Source: Cryptomeria japonica
Taxonomy: Eukaryota; Streptophyta; Pinopsida; Cupressales; Cupressaceae
Direction of reading: 5' to 3'
Assembly: GCF_030272615.1 (NCBI RefSeq)
Contig: NC_081405.1
Coordinates: 154,087,113 to 154,151,112 of the forward strand
DNA: 64,000 nt
Under the pieces are notes generated by a model that ran no database searches, had not been told where the DNA came from, and worked only from the letters and a program-made list of their open reading frames with translations. Of this stretch, positions 24,550-35,522 are shown one piece after another. The stretch's first letter is position 1; each line of letters starts with the position of its first letter. Both the position numbers and the translations under genes were made by a program.

Positions 24550-25590
24550 AGACACGTAGCTGCTCCACCAGATTTTCCTCAAGATTCATTTGATCTTTTT
24601 ATTGATGAATTTGATCCTATTGCACCTCCTGCATCTAATGTTGGCACTTCTACTCTCCGCCCTAAATGGTGGGCTAAGACAATTGCTGATCTTCATGATG
24701 ATGAGCTCATCGAGGGTAGAACTGTTCGAAAGAAGAGCGAGCCGCCTAATTATTTCAATTTTGCTCTCATGGCCAACTTTCATAGTGTATATGAACCTCA
24801 AACATACACAGAGGTGAAAGGGATAGCTGAGTGGGAACAAGCTATGGCAATTGAGCACCAGAGCTTGCTGAAAAATAACACTAGGGTTTTGTCAGATCTT
24901 CCTCTCGGGAAGAAACCTATTGGATGCAAATGGGTCTATAAGGTTAAATACAAGGTTGATGGTACTTTGGATAAGTACAAAGCTCGTCTCATTGCCAAAG
25001 GCTTCTCTCAGCATGAAGGAATTGATTATGAGGAGACCTTTGCTCCAACAACAAAGATGAGCACCATCAAATTAGTCCTAGCCATGGCAGCTCAGTGTGG
25101 CTGGAAGGTCCATCAAATGGACGTCAAGAGTGCCTTCTTGAATGGTGAGTTACAGGAAGAGGTCTGCATGACACAACCTCTTGGATTCAAGGTTGTCGGA
25201 AAAGAACACCAAGTACTCAAACTGGTGAAAGCACTCTATGGCCTGAAACAGGCTCCTCGGGCATGGTACATGAAAATTAATAAGTACCTCACAAATTAGG
25301 GTTTCCAGAGGAGTCCTTCCGGCTCAAATCTGTGTGTCAAGACTATTGGCAGTGATATCATCATTCTGGTTATAAATGTTGACGATCTGATCATCACTGG
25401 TAGTTCGGCATCTTTGATTCAGGGAATCAAGTAGAATTTATGCTAGTCTTTTGACATGACCGACCTTGGGCTTCTACACTATTGCCTAGGTGTTGAGGTT
25501 TGGCAGCAGCCGCATGGTATCTTCATCTCTTAATCCAAATATGCTAGGGCTCTACTAGACAAGTTCCGAATGCAGGTCTTCAAACCTGCT
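24550..25590 (+). pseudogene. Copia A reverse transcriptase, interrupted
   Basis: An open stretch (24769-25299) has the copia RT pattern: GCKWVYKVKYKVDGTLDKYK, KARLIAKGFSQHEGIDYEET, HQMDVKSAFLNGELQEEV and ALYGLKQAPRAWY. A TAG follows KYLTN. After it the catalytic block reads INVDDLIITG, so the normal YVDD is NVDD, and DLGLLHYCLGVEVWQ follows with more stops. Element B is inserted just after LLDKFRM, splitting RT from RNase H. Clearly inactive. Confidence 0.85.
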
Positions 25591-26428
25591 TTTGTTTTTA
25601 GTAATCAGACTGAAAGTAAATAGCAGAAACACATAACAGCACAAGATAACACAAGGATAACACAAGGATAACACAAGAATAACACAAGAACAACACGGCA
25701 GTACCCTGGGAAAACCTCCCTCTTGGAGGTAAAAAACCCAGCAACAAGTCTTAGATCTGATTAGATTAGACATAGTAACAGATTGCAACTTCACCCTCCT
25801 AGGGTATATCTGATATGTAATTCTGATTAGACTTGAAGACCTCACTCAGAATATAGTGTGCTGATCAAGTATCAATGTTCGCTTAACCATGAGAGGGCTT
25901 GCTCACAGCATGAACAAGAATTTGGTAGTACAGGCAGGTTCATCTATGTAGAATGTAGCTCACACAGCATTAGAACAAGTTCGCTGCATCTTGATCAGAT
26001 TCGCTGTCATGAATGCCCTAATGTAGGAGATCGCTGATGGTGTAGATGAACTTGCTGATGGATGGATGAACTCGCAGTATATATCAGAGAGGAAATTCGC
26101 TGTTTTGTAGCAGACACAATTCACATGTAATTGTTGTTATTTGCCCATTAATCATCTTTTATATATATGATGCAAGAGCCTTCCATAAATACAAGTCGGC
26201 TTGCATAAATTTGACGCCAAGAAAACATTTTACATAATGTTTACGCGTTATACATTAATAGGTCAGGACCTATATGCAAGTCACAACACGTTACATATGT
26301 ATTTGGCATAAATCGCCCAAATAGGAATTGATAAGAGAAATGGCGAATTGCTAAGGCCAAAGGCCAATTAGCAATTAAGATAACTAGGTCGGCCCAAGCA
26401 AGGGATCCGACCTAGCTATAAATCAACA
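25590..26428 (-). repeat. 3' LTR of copia B
   Basis: 839 bp. Minus-strand TATA box within 26157-26169 (atatatataaaag). The tgggaaaacctccctcttgg passage near 25705 is the R/U5 hairpin-like block seen also in element C. A polypurine tract (taagagggag on the minus strand) lies just inside at about 26429-26438. Confidence 0.9.
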
Positions 26429-26479
26429 CTCCCTCTTAGCTAGGGAGGATCTCTTGAATAATCAAGTTACACTGTGACC

Positions 26480-26900
26480 ATGCTTCATGGACTCTTTCCA
26501 TGATATCCACCGTGCATTCTCATAGAGGATGGTTCCAAGATACATCATGAATTCCTTCTAGGACATTCACCATGCATGCCTGCAGAGGATGAATTCAATA
26601 TACATCATGGACTCCTTCCATGATATTCATCACGCATACCCGCAAAGGATGAATCCTAAGTACATCATGGACTCTTTCCATGATACCCATCATGCACACC
26701 CGCAGAGGATGGATCCACCTTGCATTGCCCAGAGAGGGTGGAAGAGGTTTTACACCTCAAGGAAACTACCACCTTGCACTCCGCAGAGGGTGGAAGAGGT
26801 CTTACACCTCAAAGAAACTACCACCTTGCACTCCGTAGAGGGTGGAAGAGGTCTTACACCTCAAAGAAACTACCACCTTGCACTCCGCAGAGGGTGGAAG
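26480..26900. repeat. Tandem array beside the PPT of copia B
   Basis: Two adjoining arrays. One has about five units near 60 bp with 'catcatggactctttccatgat' and 'cccgcagaggatg' (26480-26715). The other has three to four units near 62 bp with 'gtggaagaggtcttacacctca' and 'ccaccttgcactccgcagag' (26715-26900). The array in element C at 31200-31545 uses the same core 'cattgcccgcagagg'. Confidence 0.85.
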
Positions 26901-27324
26901 ATACACATAATGTTATCATAGGAGTTGAAAACTCCCTCTTGGCCAAAGTATATGTTAGAGAAACAAGGAACACATGTTAGTTCTATCATAAAACATAGAA
27001 TCATAATCAAGAAAATCCTTGCAATAATCATATAACAATTATAAATTCAGAACTGATTTGAATTTAAATAGTTAGCCATACTCCTCAAATCCAACACTAG
27101 AGATATCAGTTTGTTTGTAAATCAGATTTCAACATCAATGGTTAGAAACCAGCAACATTTTTAAGCTTTACTAAATATAATCAACAACAATGCATTCACT
27201 GAGGATTATGGGGAAAATTAAGTCCCTCTTAATCCTTATCTAAGTAATAAGTTCACATGATTTAAAAAAAAAAAACTAGTTGATTTACTCCTATCATAGT
27301 TTTAAGTATCTATCAACTATATCC

Positions 27325-27600
27325 TTAATTGAAAGTGTGAGTTGAAAGCTTGTATAGGCTTTGATATCTAATCCCGATGGCACGAGCTGATTTGATGTTG
27401 GACTCCTTAGGCCATGCAAGAACTCTTCCTTCAGAAAATACAACCTGATAACCTTTATCTTCTAGAGCAGATATAGATATTAGATTCCTTTTTATTCCAG
27501 GTACAAACAAAACATTACTGAGATGAAGGGGAATACTAGAATCTAATTTTAAGGAAGTAGAGCCAAAACCTCTTTTATTGGATAACGAGCATTGTCACCA
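27325..27600 (-). pseudogene. Copia B protease/pre-integrase remnant
   Basis: Reads VTIGDNARYP, then FVPGIKRNLISISALEDKGY and FSEGRVLAWPK, then ends in YQSLYKLSTHTFN. Element C has the same passage in its protease to pre-integrase segment (34083-34463). All of the integrase core, RT and RNase H that should follow is gone; the polypurine-side array comes next. Confidence 0.85.
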
Positions 27601-27850
27601 ATAGTCACATGGCAGCAAGCTGCATCTCCATTCTTCAGCCTGCGTGATTTTCCCATCAAGCTCATCCACCCTAGAATGCAATCTCCATCCTCTTTATAGG
27701 TTGGTCCACCAACGTTCTTTCCTACTGTCGCTCAGTATGGGAATTTATAACCATACTGAAGCATCTAGTGATGATGGCTGTGTGGCCTTCGGCCCTCACC
27801 ATCACACATCGCCTATCTTCAGTGACAATCATATTTACACTCAGGATCAC

Positions 27851-28115
27851 TTAGAGCTGAGAAACTTTCCAGAGATCATAGAGTTTAGTTCCACGAATCA
27901 CTAAAGAAGGGTAAACCTTAAGGCCATCAGCCCTTGAGGAAGGACTCTCAAGGAGCTCTGTGAGGCTCGCCATATTTCGCTCCATATCAACTTTTGGCAG
28001 GTCGGGCATATGTGCAACCACCTTGAAGCCAACATCTTTAGCCAAGCAAAAGGCAATCAGTTACTGCAGCTACAGTATGACCGCTGTAGGTGTCACGGGC
28101 AGCATCCTCATAAGT
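27851..28115 (-). pseudogene. ELP3: Captured fragment of Elongator subunit 3 (ELP3)
   Basis: The minus-strand translation matches plant ELP3, the radical-SAM/acetyltransferase subunit of Elongator that modifies wobble uridines in tRNA. It reads [20 protein letters not shown], then after a one-base frame change [40 protein letters not shown] and LWKVSQL with a stop. Known ELP3 has TYEDVARD.., [60 protein letters not shown] in this order. One Met of MMPDLP is missing. About 85 residues from the middle of the protein are present. It lies between the gag start (VEDRLDGASNF at about 28150-28185) and the protease remnant, in element sense. Confidence 0.85.
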
Positions 28116-28149
28116 GCTCTAAGACGGAGTCTCCTTTCGCCATCTTGAT

Positions 28150-28200
28150 GTGAAGTTGGATGCTCCATCCAACCTATCTTCAACCCTGAGACTGCACCAT
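28150..28200 (-). pseudogene. Copia B gag start
   Basis: The minus strand encodes VEDRLDGASNF, equivalent to VEDRLDGNINF at the start of gag in element C (about 35,400). The homology ends within about 15 codons, where the captured ELP3 sequence begins. Confidence 0.75.
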
Positions 28201-28284
28201 CTTGAAGAAGTGATAAGAGCAGAAAGAAGATAAATAATTACAGTCAATCTGATTACACCTAATTCGAACCAAGCTCTGATACCA

Positions 28285-29103
28285 TGTTGTTTTTAGTAAT
28301 CAGACTGAAAGTAAATAGCAGAAACGCATAACAGTACAAGATAATACAAGGATGACACAAGAATAACACAAGAACAACACGGCAGTACCCTGGGAAAACC
28401 TCCCTCTTGGAGGTGAAAAACCCAGCAACAAGTCTCAGATCTGATTAGATTAGACACAGTAACAGATTACAACTTCACCCTCCTAGGGTATAAACACAAC
28501 TTATTTGATATGTAATTCTAATTAGACTTGAATACCTCACTCAGAATATAGTGTGCTGATCAAGTATCAATGTTCACTTAACCATGAGAGGGCTCGCTCA
28601 TAGCATGAACAAGAATTTGGTAGTATAGGTAGGTTCATCTATGTAGAATGTAGCTCACATAACATTAGAACAAGTTCGCTGCATTTTGATCAGATTCGCT
28701 GTCGTGAATGTCCTAATGCAGGAGATCACTGATGGTGTAGATGAACTCGTAGTATATATCAGAGAGGAAATTCCCTGTTATGTAGCAGACACAATTCACA
28801 TGTAATTGTTATTATTTGCCCATTAATCATCTTTTATATATATGATGCAAGAGCCTTCCATAAATACAAGCAGACTTGCATTAATTTGACGCCAAGAAAA
28901 CATTTTACATAATGTTTACACGTTGTACATTAATAGGTCAGGACCTATATGCAAGTCACAACACGTTACATATGTATTTGGCATAAATCGCCCAAATAGG
29001 ACTTGATAAGAGAAATGGCGAATTGCTAAGGCCAAAGGCCAATTAGCAATTAAGAGAACTAGGTCGGCCCAAGCAAGGGATCCAACCTAGCTATAAATCA
29101 ACA
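28285..29103 (-). repeat. 5' LTR of copia B
   Basis: 819 bp, matching the left LTR with few differences, including a missing short block near 28745 ('gctgatggatggatgaactcg' in the other copy). TATA box at 28831-28843. The primer-binding site complementary to initiator tRNA-Met is at about 28273-28284. Confidence 0.9.
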
Positions 29104-29109
29104 CCTGCA

Positions 29110-29796
29110 TCTACACCTATGGAGAAAGGCCTAAAGTTGTCGGCCAAATCTGGTTCTCCAGTTGAGAAAGAATTCGATTTCAGGCAACTAGGGGGCAGTT
29201 TAATATATCTCACATCAGAACATTGGGCTACAGTGAGGTAGATCTTGTGCTATGTCAAGGGCACTTCAGACTTTGGTATCCTTCATGGACGGACCAAAGA
29301 TCCTAGACTCATCGGTTTCACAGATTCGGATTGGGCAGGCTCTGTTGATGACAAAAAGTCCACATCCGGGTATGTCTTTAGTTTGGGCACAAGTGCTGTC
29401 ACTTGGACAAGTAAGAAGCAGCAGGTCATAGCTCTTTCCTCGACTGAAGCTGAATATCGAGGAACGGTCAAAGCGATTTGTGAGGCAGTTTGGTTTCGAA
29501 GGATGCTTTCAGACATCCAGCTGTCTCAAGCATGTCCTACACCCCTCTTTTGCGACAATCAAGGGGTGCTGAAACTCGCCAAAAATCAAATTTTCCATGA
29601 GTGGACCAAGTATGTTGAGCTTCATTGTCACTTCATCCGCAAGCTGGTTGAAGATGGATGCGTGGCTTTGCAGTGTGTTCCTACTGAGGACCAGATTGTA
29701 GATATCCTCACCAAGTCCTTACATGCTGATAAGTTTGTTAAGTTCAGGGGGCAACTTGGTGTAGTAAACAGAGTGACCATTAAGGGAGGGTATTAG
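29110..29796 (+). pseudogene. Copia A RNase H
   Basis: After the element B insertion the RT/RNase H linker resumes (STPMEKGLKLSAKSGSPVEK), with a stop near 29,239. Then a 183-codon open stretch follows with the copia RNase H motifs: GFTDSDWAGSVDDKKSTSGY (catalytic Asp), SSTEAEYRGTVKAICEAVW (Glu), FCDNQGVLKLAKNQIFHEWT (Asp) and CVPTEDQIVDILTKSL. It ends at TAG immediately before the 3' LTR at 29791, and the stop codon overlaps the LTR start. Nearly intact. Confidence 0.9.
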
Positions 29797-29975
29797 AATA
29801 ATATCTTTATTTAGTTATTTAATGGTCAATATTGTAATATATTGTAAATATTAGTAGTTTCTAATTTTGCATCTGTTGTTGTTTCTTATTAGAAACTTTG
29901 ATCTCTTGTAATCTATATAATGATCGTTTGATCATTCATTAATTCAATTCAGTTTTTACCAATTACTTTGTAATA
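29791..29975 (+). repeat. 3' LTR of copia A
   Basis: 185 bp, TATTAG...GTAATA, preceded by a short purine tract (taagggaggg, 29781-29790). Direct repeat of 19988-20214. Confidence 0.9.
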
Positions 29976-29980
29976 GGATT

Positions 29981-30321
29981 AACAGGCCAATGCTAACCTT
30001 CATTATTGTTCTTTGCAAATGTTACATTATGGAGTACCCTAATCCTAATGTTTTCCTAATGATAGAAATGGAATGCAAAATTTGAAAACATTTTCCACTA
30101 TTGTAGTGACTGATTTTTTGAACTAGGAAAAGGGAATTGTATTCCAGTGGTTAAAGAAGATTAAACCAACTTTCAATCCTGAAAGATTGTCTTGCTTTGG
30201 TTGGGATTTTTTTTGCTACCTTCTTAAATAAAAGGCTGACTTGATGGATTCAACCTTTGAATTCTTGGGAGAAAAATTGATTTATTCCCTTGTCAGCCAA
30301 CCCTGCCAACATGGCTATACA
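29981..30321. other. Spacer between copia A and C
   Basis: The sequence into which both elements inserted, possibly the continuation of the LINE at 18445-19982. No RT or zinc-finger motif could be read in it, so that link is not shown. Confidence 0.4.
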
Positions 30322-30326
30322 AGATC

Positions 30327-31184
30327 TGTTGATTTTAACACTTTCAGATTAATGTAAACTCAGAAAATCAGAATTTAATTACTAAGTAAATTGATTAAGT
30401 GAATAGTTTATAGTTTTCCCGATTTAAGCATAACCAAGAAAAGAACAATATAAGTACAAGACACAATTACCCTGGGAAAACCTCCTAGGAGGAAAAACCC
30501 AGCTAGAAAAGATCCTCAGATCTGATTATGGATTGAATTCATATGAAGGTTACAACACTTATCTCATGTACTTGAAGGTGATTGCACTTAGTACTGATAA
30601 TGTCTTCCACAAGACTGCACTTTCACAAGCATCAAATTGTCACACCTGCCCCCCTTTGACAGTAATCAGGTCCAAACCCTAGGTCTGCAATATTTGCATC
30701 TGAAGTCTGCTCTTTGATGGACACCAACCTTATCCCTTAGTTCGCTCTCCTCATTGATGAGTTTCACACCTCAACTAGCAGATATAGTTTGCTGATATGG
30801 CAGAGGTAATTCGCTTTAATTGCAGATGTAATCTTGCTCCTTTAAGTTCGCATTGGCAGTCACATATATTTCGCATGGATGATAAAACTGAAATGAATGA
30901 ATGATAGTGTGAAGTTGAAGTTTATTTATATGGGGAGCAATGATCTTAATCATGTCGGCTTGCTTTATGATTTAATGAACTTTAATTTATTTAACCAAAG
31001 GCATTAGGATAGGGTTGGCCCAATACATGGTGGCGTGTTAGCTTGAGTGTAGCGTGGAATCTTTATTTGATGCCGTGAGGAATAGGGCCTAGCCCTACAC
31101 GTTGGGAAAGGGGCTGGCCCCCTTGGGCGGATTCCAATGTTGCCCAATGCAATTGGAATCCGCCATCCCTAATTATAATCAACA
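30327..31184 (-). repeat. 3' LTR of copia C
   Basis: 858 bp. Minus-strand TATA box TATAAATAAA at 30921-30930. The R/U5 block 'tgggaaaacctcctaggagg' is at 30472-30491. The inner edge is followed by the PPT (minus-strand taagagggag, about 31185-31194). Confidence 0.95.
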
Positions 31185-31199
31185 CTCCCTCTTAATTAG

Positions 31200-31545
31200 G
31201 GAAGAGAAACATAACCATAATCTTCTATCTTGCACACAAGCAAAGAATGGATTACATAATTAGAATATTGTAGTCTTCCATCTTGCACACAAGCATATAA
31301 TGGAACTACATAATATAATCTTCCAGCTCTCACACAAGCATAGACTGGATCCACCTTACATTGCCCGCAGAGGGTGGTGAGGATCTTTTCTACCATCTTA
31401 CATTGCCCACAGAGGATGGTTAACAATTACTCTTCTCCCTGAGAAGATTACAATACCATCTTACATTGCCCGCAGAGGATGGTTAACAATTACTCCTCTT
31501 TGAGAAGATTACAGTACCACCTTACATTGTCCGCAGAGGGTGGTT
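31200..31545. repeat. Tandem array beside the PPT of copia C
   Basis: Units of about 60 bp built on 'ccaccttacattgcccgcag' plus 'aggrtgg' with 'ttaacaattactcctc' spacers, preceded by three units of 'cttccatcttgcacacaagc' type. Same core as the array in element B, at the same place relative to the PPT. Confidence 0.85.
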
Positions 31546-31562
31546 TGATACAACACAATGTA

Positions 31563-32351
31563 TCACTGAGGTTGAGACTCCCTTTCAATCAGGGTTTCAT
31601 TTTCCACAACACCGAGTCTGTCCCTGAAGTACACAAACTTCACTTTGGACAGAGGCTTGGTAAGAATATCTGCAACCTGCTCATCAGTGCTGACATACTT
31701 CAGTTGAATGACGCCTCTTTGCACAATATCTCGAATGAAGTGATAATGAGTTTCCACATGTTTTGACCTGTCATGAAACACTGGATTGATAGACATTTTG
31801 ATACAACTTTGATTATCACAATGAATAACTGTAGGATCCCAAGGCTGACCAAACAGCTCAGTAAGAAGCTTACGAAGCCACACTGCTTCTCTAGAAGCTA
31901 CACTTGCTGCAATATACTCTGCTTCAGCAGTACTCAGTGCTACTGAGGATTGTTTTCTGCAAGCCCAAGAGATCACTGCGGATCCTAAGTTGAAACAAAT
32001 ACCGGAAGTGCTTTTCCTGTCTTTGATGCTTCTAGTCCAATCTGCATCTGAATAACCTTCCAAGGTTATTGAAGTGTTAAGTGGATACTTCAGCTCATAA
32101 CCAACTGTGCCTCGCAAGTATCTTAGGATGTGCTTGGCTGCAACAAGATGAACATGTTTGGGCATGCTCATAAACTGACTGAGAGCATTCACTGCAAAGC
32201 ATATGTCTGGTCTAGTGTTAACTAGATACATCAGTGATCCAATCAACTCCCTGTACTCTGATGGATCTGCAACATCAGAGTTAGCTGCAGAAACACTTAA
32301 CTTCTTTAAGTTAGATTCCATAGGAGTAGACATAGGTTTACAATCCATCAT
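31563..32351 (-). pseudogene. Copia C RNase H
   Basis: 262-codon open stretch. It starts in the linker (MDCKPMSTPMESNLKKLS), then IGSLMYLVNTRPDICFAVNA. RNase H follows: GYSDADWTRSIKDRKSTSG (Asp), STAEAEYIAASVASREAVWL (Glu), HCDNQSCIKMSINPVFHDRS (Asp), KHVETHYHFIRD and STDEQVADILTKPLSKVKF. All catalytic residues are retained. A one-base frame change at about 32,352 separates it from RT. Confidence 0.95.
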
Positions 32352-32352
32352 T

Positions 32353-33689
32353 CTAAATATTTTTCAAAATATCAATAGTATACTTTCCTTGACTTAGAAA
32401 AATTTCGTTAGATCTTTGCCATACTTCTAGACCTAGAAAATAATGCATTAGACCTAAGTCTTTCATTTCAAATTCTGAAGCTAGTTCTTTCTTACATCTA
32501 ATGATAAGTTCATCTTTACCAGTAAAAAATAAATCATCCACATACAGAACTAGAATTAGCATTTCATTATTGGATAACTTAAAGTAGATGTTAGAGTCAG
32601 CATCATTTTTACAACTTAACAAGTATTTATCAATTCTTTCATACCAAGCACGAGGAGCCTGTTTGAGGCCATACAGAGCTTTCTTCAACCTGCACACATG
32701 AGTTATTCTATCCTGAATCTCATAATCCTCAGGTTGTTCAATATAGACCTCTTCCTCAATGACACCATTAAGGAAGGCAGTCTTAACATCCATCTGATGT
32801 AGCTTCCAACCTCTAGCAGCAACAATAGCTATTATAGTTTTAATAGAAGTATATCTAGCAACATGAGCAAATGTTTCTTCATAGTCTATGCCTTCCTCTG
32901 AGAAAAATCACGAGCTACAAATCTAGCCTTATACTTTTCAATACTACCATCAGCATTATGTTTAATTTTAAATAACCATTTAGAGGAAACAACAGATTTA
33001 CCTTTGGGTCCGAGCACAATATCCCAAACATCATTCTTGATGATTGACTGATACTCTTCATCCATAGCAAGCTTCCAGGCATGATGGTTCAAGGCTTCTT
33101 CAACATTGCAAGGTTCAGATTCAATGAGATTGCTCATCAATGCAACGTAGTTGGAGAATACTTGAGGTCTCTTGGTTTCACGGAAGGTGCCACTGGGAGC
33201 AGCAAATCTTTCGGCTTCTTGAATGGTGTTTCTTACCCAAAGTGGCCTCTTTTTGGTAACAACAATGTCACTAGGAATGTCAGTGGGATTCATGGGCTCT
33301 GGTGGATCATTATGTTCTTCTTGAGGTGGAGGTTCAACAGGCTCCCTCTGAATCTCAGGGTTAGTATCAACATTCATGTCTTGATTGTCATTAACTTCAT
33401 CAATAACAGAAGAACCTTTTGATTTCTTAAAAGCAATATCTTTTTCAAAGGTAACATCCCTACTTACCTCAACATACCTTTGACCAGGGATATATATCCT
33501 GAATGCCTTGGAGGATTCACTGTATCCGACTAGCATGCCTTTCTTCCCAGAGGGTTCCAACTTGGTTCGCTTTTCCTTGGGCACATGAACATAAACGGGA
33601 CTTCCAAAGATTTTGAGGTAATTGATGTCTGGTTTGGATCCTGTGAAGGCTTCTTCAGGGTCATGTTCTTTAGAACACAGTGTGGACAT
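32353..33689 (-). pseudogene. Copia C integrase tail and reverse transcriptase
   Basis: Two frames. The first (33689-32886) has the integrase C-terminal part (PDINYLKIFGSPVYVHVPKE, GYSESSKAFRIYIPGQRYVE), an acidic proline-rich linker, then RT start motifs WKLAMDEEYQSIIKNDVWD and KYKARFVARDFSQ. After a frame change near 32,895 come HQMDVKTAFLNGVIEEEVYI, ALYGLKQAPRAWYERIDKYL, the intact catalytic YVDD in LVLYVDDLFFTG, and LGLMHYFLGLEVWQ. Catalytic residues are present, so only the frame breaks inactivate it. Confidence 0.95.
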
Positions 33690-34463
33690 CTATTCTGGAT
33701 ATATACTGCTGTTCTAGAAGCCTCAACCCATAGGAAGGTCTGCAAATCTTGATAATGAATCATAGCCTTTGCAGCCTCAACAATAGTTCTATTCTTCCTT
33801 TCAGCAACTCCGTTTTGCTGAAGATTGTATGGAACACAAAACTCCCTCTTAATTCCTGACTCAACACAAAAATCATGAAAGCTACTGGAGGTGTACTCAC
33901 CTCCGTTGTCAGATTTTAAACATTTAATTCTTTTACCAGAGGAGTTTTCAGTTATGAAGATTATGTAATAAAGAAATCCACTAGAAGATGCTATAGACAT
34001 AGGACCACATAAATCAGAGTGAACAAGTTCTAGTTTATCTTTAGCTCTATTTTCACTTTTATGAAAAGGACTTTTAACATTTTTACCTATAGACTAACTT
34101 TTCAAGAGAGGGAAGTGCTTGATAGTGTAAGTGTCCAAGTTTTCTATGCCATAGCTCACAGGATTTGGGAGCCTCATTAATGAGGGCTTGAACAGGGTTA
34201 GTAGAGAGCTTATAAAGACTATCATATCTATTACCAATTACACGAGCAGATTTAAAACTAGATTTTTTAGGCCAAGCAAGCACTTTTCCCTCAGAAAATG
34301 CAATTTGATAACCTTTATCTTCTAGAGCAGAAATAGAAATTAAGTTTCTTTTAATTCCAGGAACAAACAAGATGTCACTAAGGTGCAGTGAAATACCAGA
34401 GTCTAAATTTAAAGTAGTGCTAGAACCTCTTACCGAATAACGAGCATCATCACCAATTACCAC
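33530..34463 (-). pseudogene. Copia C protease end, pre-integrase and integrase core
   Basis: The first stretch (34463-34083) has the protease tail and pre-integrase: VIGDDARYSVRG, FVPGIKRNLISISALEDKGY, and CELWHRKLGHLHYQAL (first part of the HHCC finger). After a break, LVHSDLCGPM gives the first catalytic Asp, CLKSDNGGEYTSSSFHDFC the second and NGVAERKNRTIVEAAK the Glu. Between the first and second Asp about 35 residues normally present are missing (FITENSSGKRIKCLKS directly joined). That is an in-frame deletion likely to abolish integrase. Confidence 0.9.
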
Positions 34464-34519
34464 GTGAAGGCTGGTATCCTTTTCTACTAATTCTGAAAGA
34501 TGATCACGGTAGCCTGTGA

Positions 34520-35456
34520 TGTGTCAGGAAGCACCACTGTCAATCAACCATGTATTAATATCTGTAGGTATGCTGCTAGATAGAGCAGAGATGAATAAGA
34601 AGTTATTATTTTGTTTCGAGACTTCATTTAGTTTGGCTTCTCTTTGAGTAGGGTCATTCTGACATTCTTTAGCGTAGTGACCAAACTTGTCACATTTGAA
34701 ACATCGAACACGAGAGATATCTCTTGGTTTCTTCCAAGAGTGCTGAGAACTAGATGGTCCAAATTCCCTATTTCTCTTTGGATAAAGCTTCTTCCAATTT
34801 CCACCTTTCTTGCATTGGGCTGCAAGCATGTGTTGATCATCTACATGAGGACTTTTGGTTTGCCCTCTTGTGATAAGGCGAGACTCTTCTTGGATGCAAT
34901 CATTCTTAAGGCGATCAAGGGTAGGTAACTCAGTTCTACCACTTATGGTTTGAATAAATGACTCCCATGAGTGTGGTAAACCATTTAGGTCAATCATGAC
35001 AAGGTCCTTATCTTCCATATTATGACCAATTGTACCTAGCTGATTCTTTAGTTCTGAAATTCTCATAAAATAGGAATAGCAGAATCTTCTTTTGACATTT
35101 TGATATTAAGTAGTTGTTGTCTTAAAGTAATTGCCCTACTGAGATTGTTAATTTCATATGTACCTTTGTAGATGACTAAACATTTCCCTTGCAGTAGTAA
35201 ATGAGGCAATTGAGGTGACAAGGTGGTCTTTAACTGAATCAATGAGGAGCTTTCTGGCCTTGACAACATCCTTTTTGAATTGTTTTAGCTCAACAGCATC
35301 TGCAGGTTCAGTTAGCTCTTTCGCTTCTATGAAGTGGAGAAGATCTTCTTCTAGAGCCAACATGATTCGAACCTTCCATGCAACAAAATTGATATTTCCA
35401 TCAAGCCTATCTTCAACTTTCAGCCCCATTAACCTGACCTGTAAATGAGACAGCAA
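34520..35456 (-). pseudogene. Copia C gag and protease start
   Basis: Gag begins near 35,424 (MGLKVEDRLDGNINFVAWKV) with the capsid-like helical region, including KARKLLIDSVKDHLVTSIAS. A frame change near 35,170 and a stop near 35,067 interrupt it. Then the second half follows (MRISELKNQLGTIGHNMEDK, LNGLPHSWESFIQTISGRTE) and a CCHC zinc knuckle CFKCDKFGHYAKEC. It runs into the protease active site WLIDSGAS at about 34,525-34,545, followed by a stop. Gag packages the RNA in the cytoplasm. Confidence 0.9.
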
Positions 35457-35522
35457 TCTGGAAATAAAGGAGTACTAAATTCTAAAAACTGAAAGTTGAT
35501 TTAGCCTATAGCTCTGATACCA

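Larger units (their letters stand above)
25590..29103 (-). mobile_element. Copia element B, non-autonomous, carries host gene piece
   Basis: Perfect target duplication CCTGC at 25585-25589 and 29104-29108. LTRs are 25590-26428 and 28285-29103 and look highly similar by eye; the plus-strand ends are TGTTGTTTTTAG (TTTTG... in the left copy) and AAATCAACA. The PBS complement ctctgatacca abuts the right LTR (28274-28284), so the sense is minus. The 1.86-kb interior holds only a gag start, a captured ELP3 fragment, a protease/pre-integrase tail and a tandem array beside the PPT. With no RT or integrase it must have moved using enzymes supplied by other elements. Confidence 0.9.
19988..29975 (+). 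mobile_element. Ty1/copia element A, non-canonical termini
   Basis: Flanked by the 5-bp duplication GGATT at 19983-19987 and 29976-29980. The LTRs are short: 5' at 19988-20214 and 3' at 29791-29975. Each begins TATTAG and ends GTAATA, so the termini form a TATTA/TAATA inverted repeat instead of TG...CA. Coding remains are integrase (23.6-24.3 kb), RT (24.6-25.6 kb) and RNase H (29.1-29.8 kb). Gag and protease are missing; 20,215-23,580 holds unrelated sequence. Element B interrupts RT at 25,590-29,103. Confidence 0.85.

Noticed and set aside
26480-26900. CRISPR-like array
   Set aside because: Units adjoin without unique spacers, and the setting is a plant retrotransposon.
26589-26980. Repetitive ORFs with HLKETTTLHS-type units
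   Set aside because: Translation of the tandem array beside the PPT of copia B, open in two frames.
33081-33422. 113-codon plus-strand ORF
   Set aside because: Opposite the copia C integrase/RT frame, which has clear motifs; a shadow.
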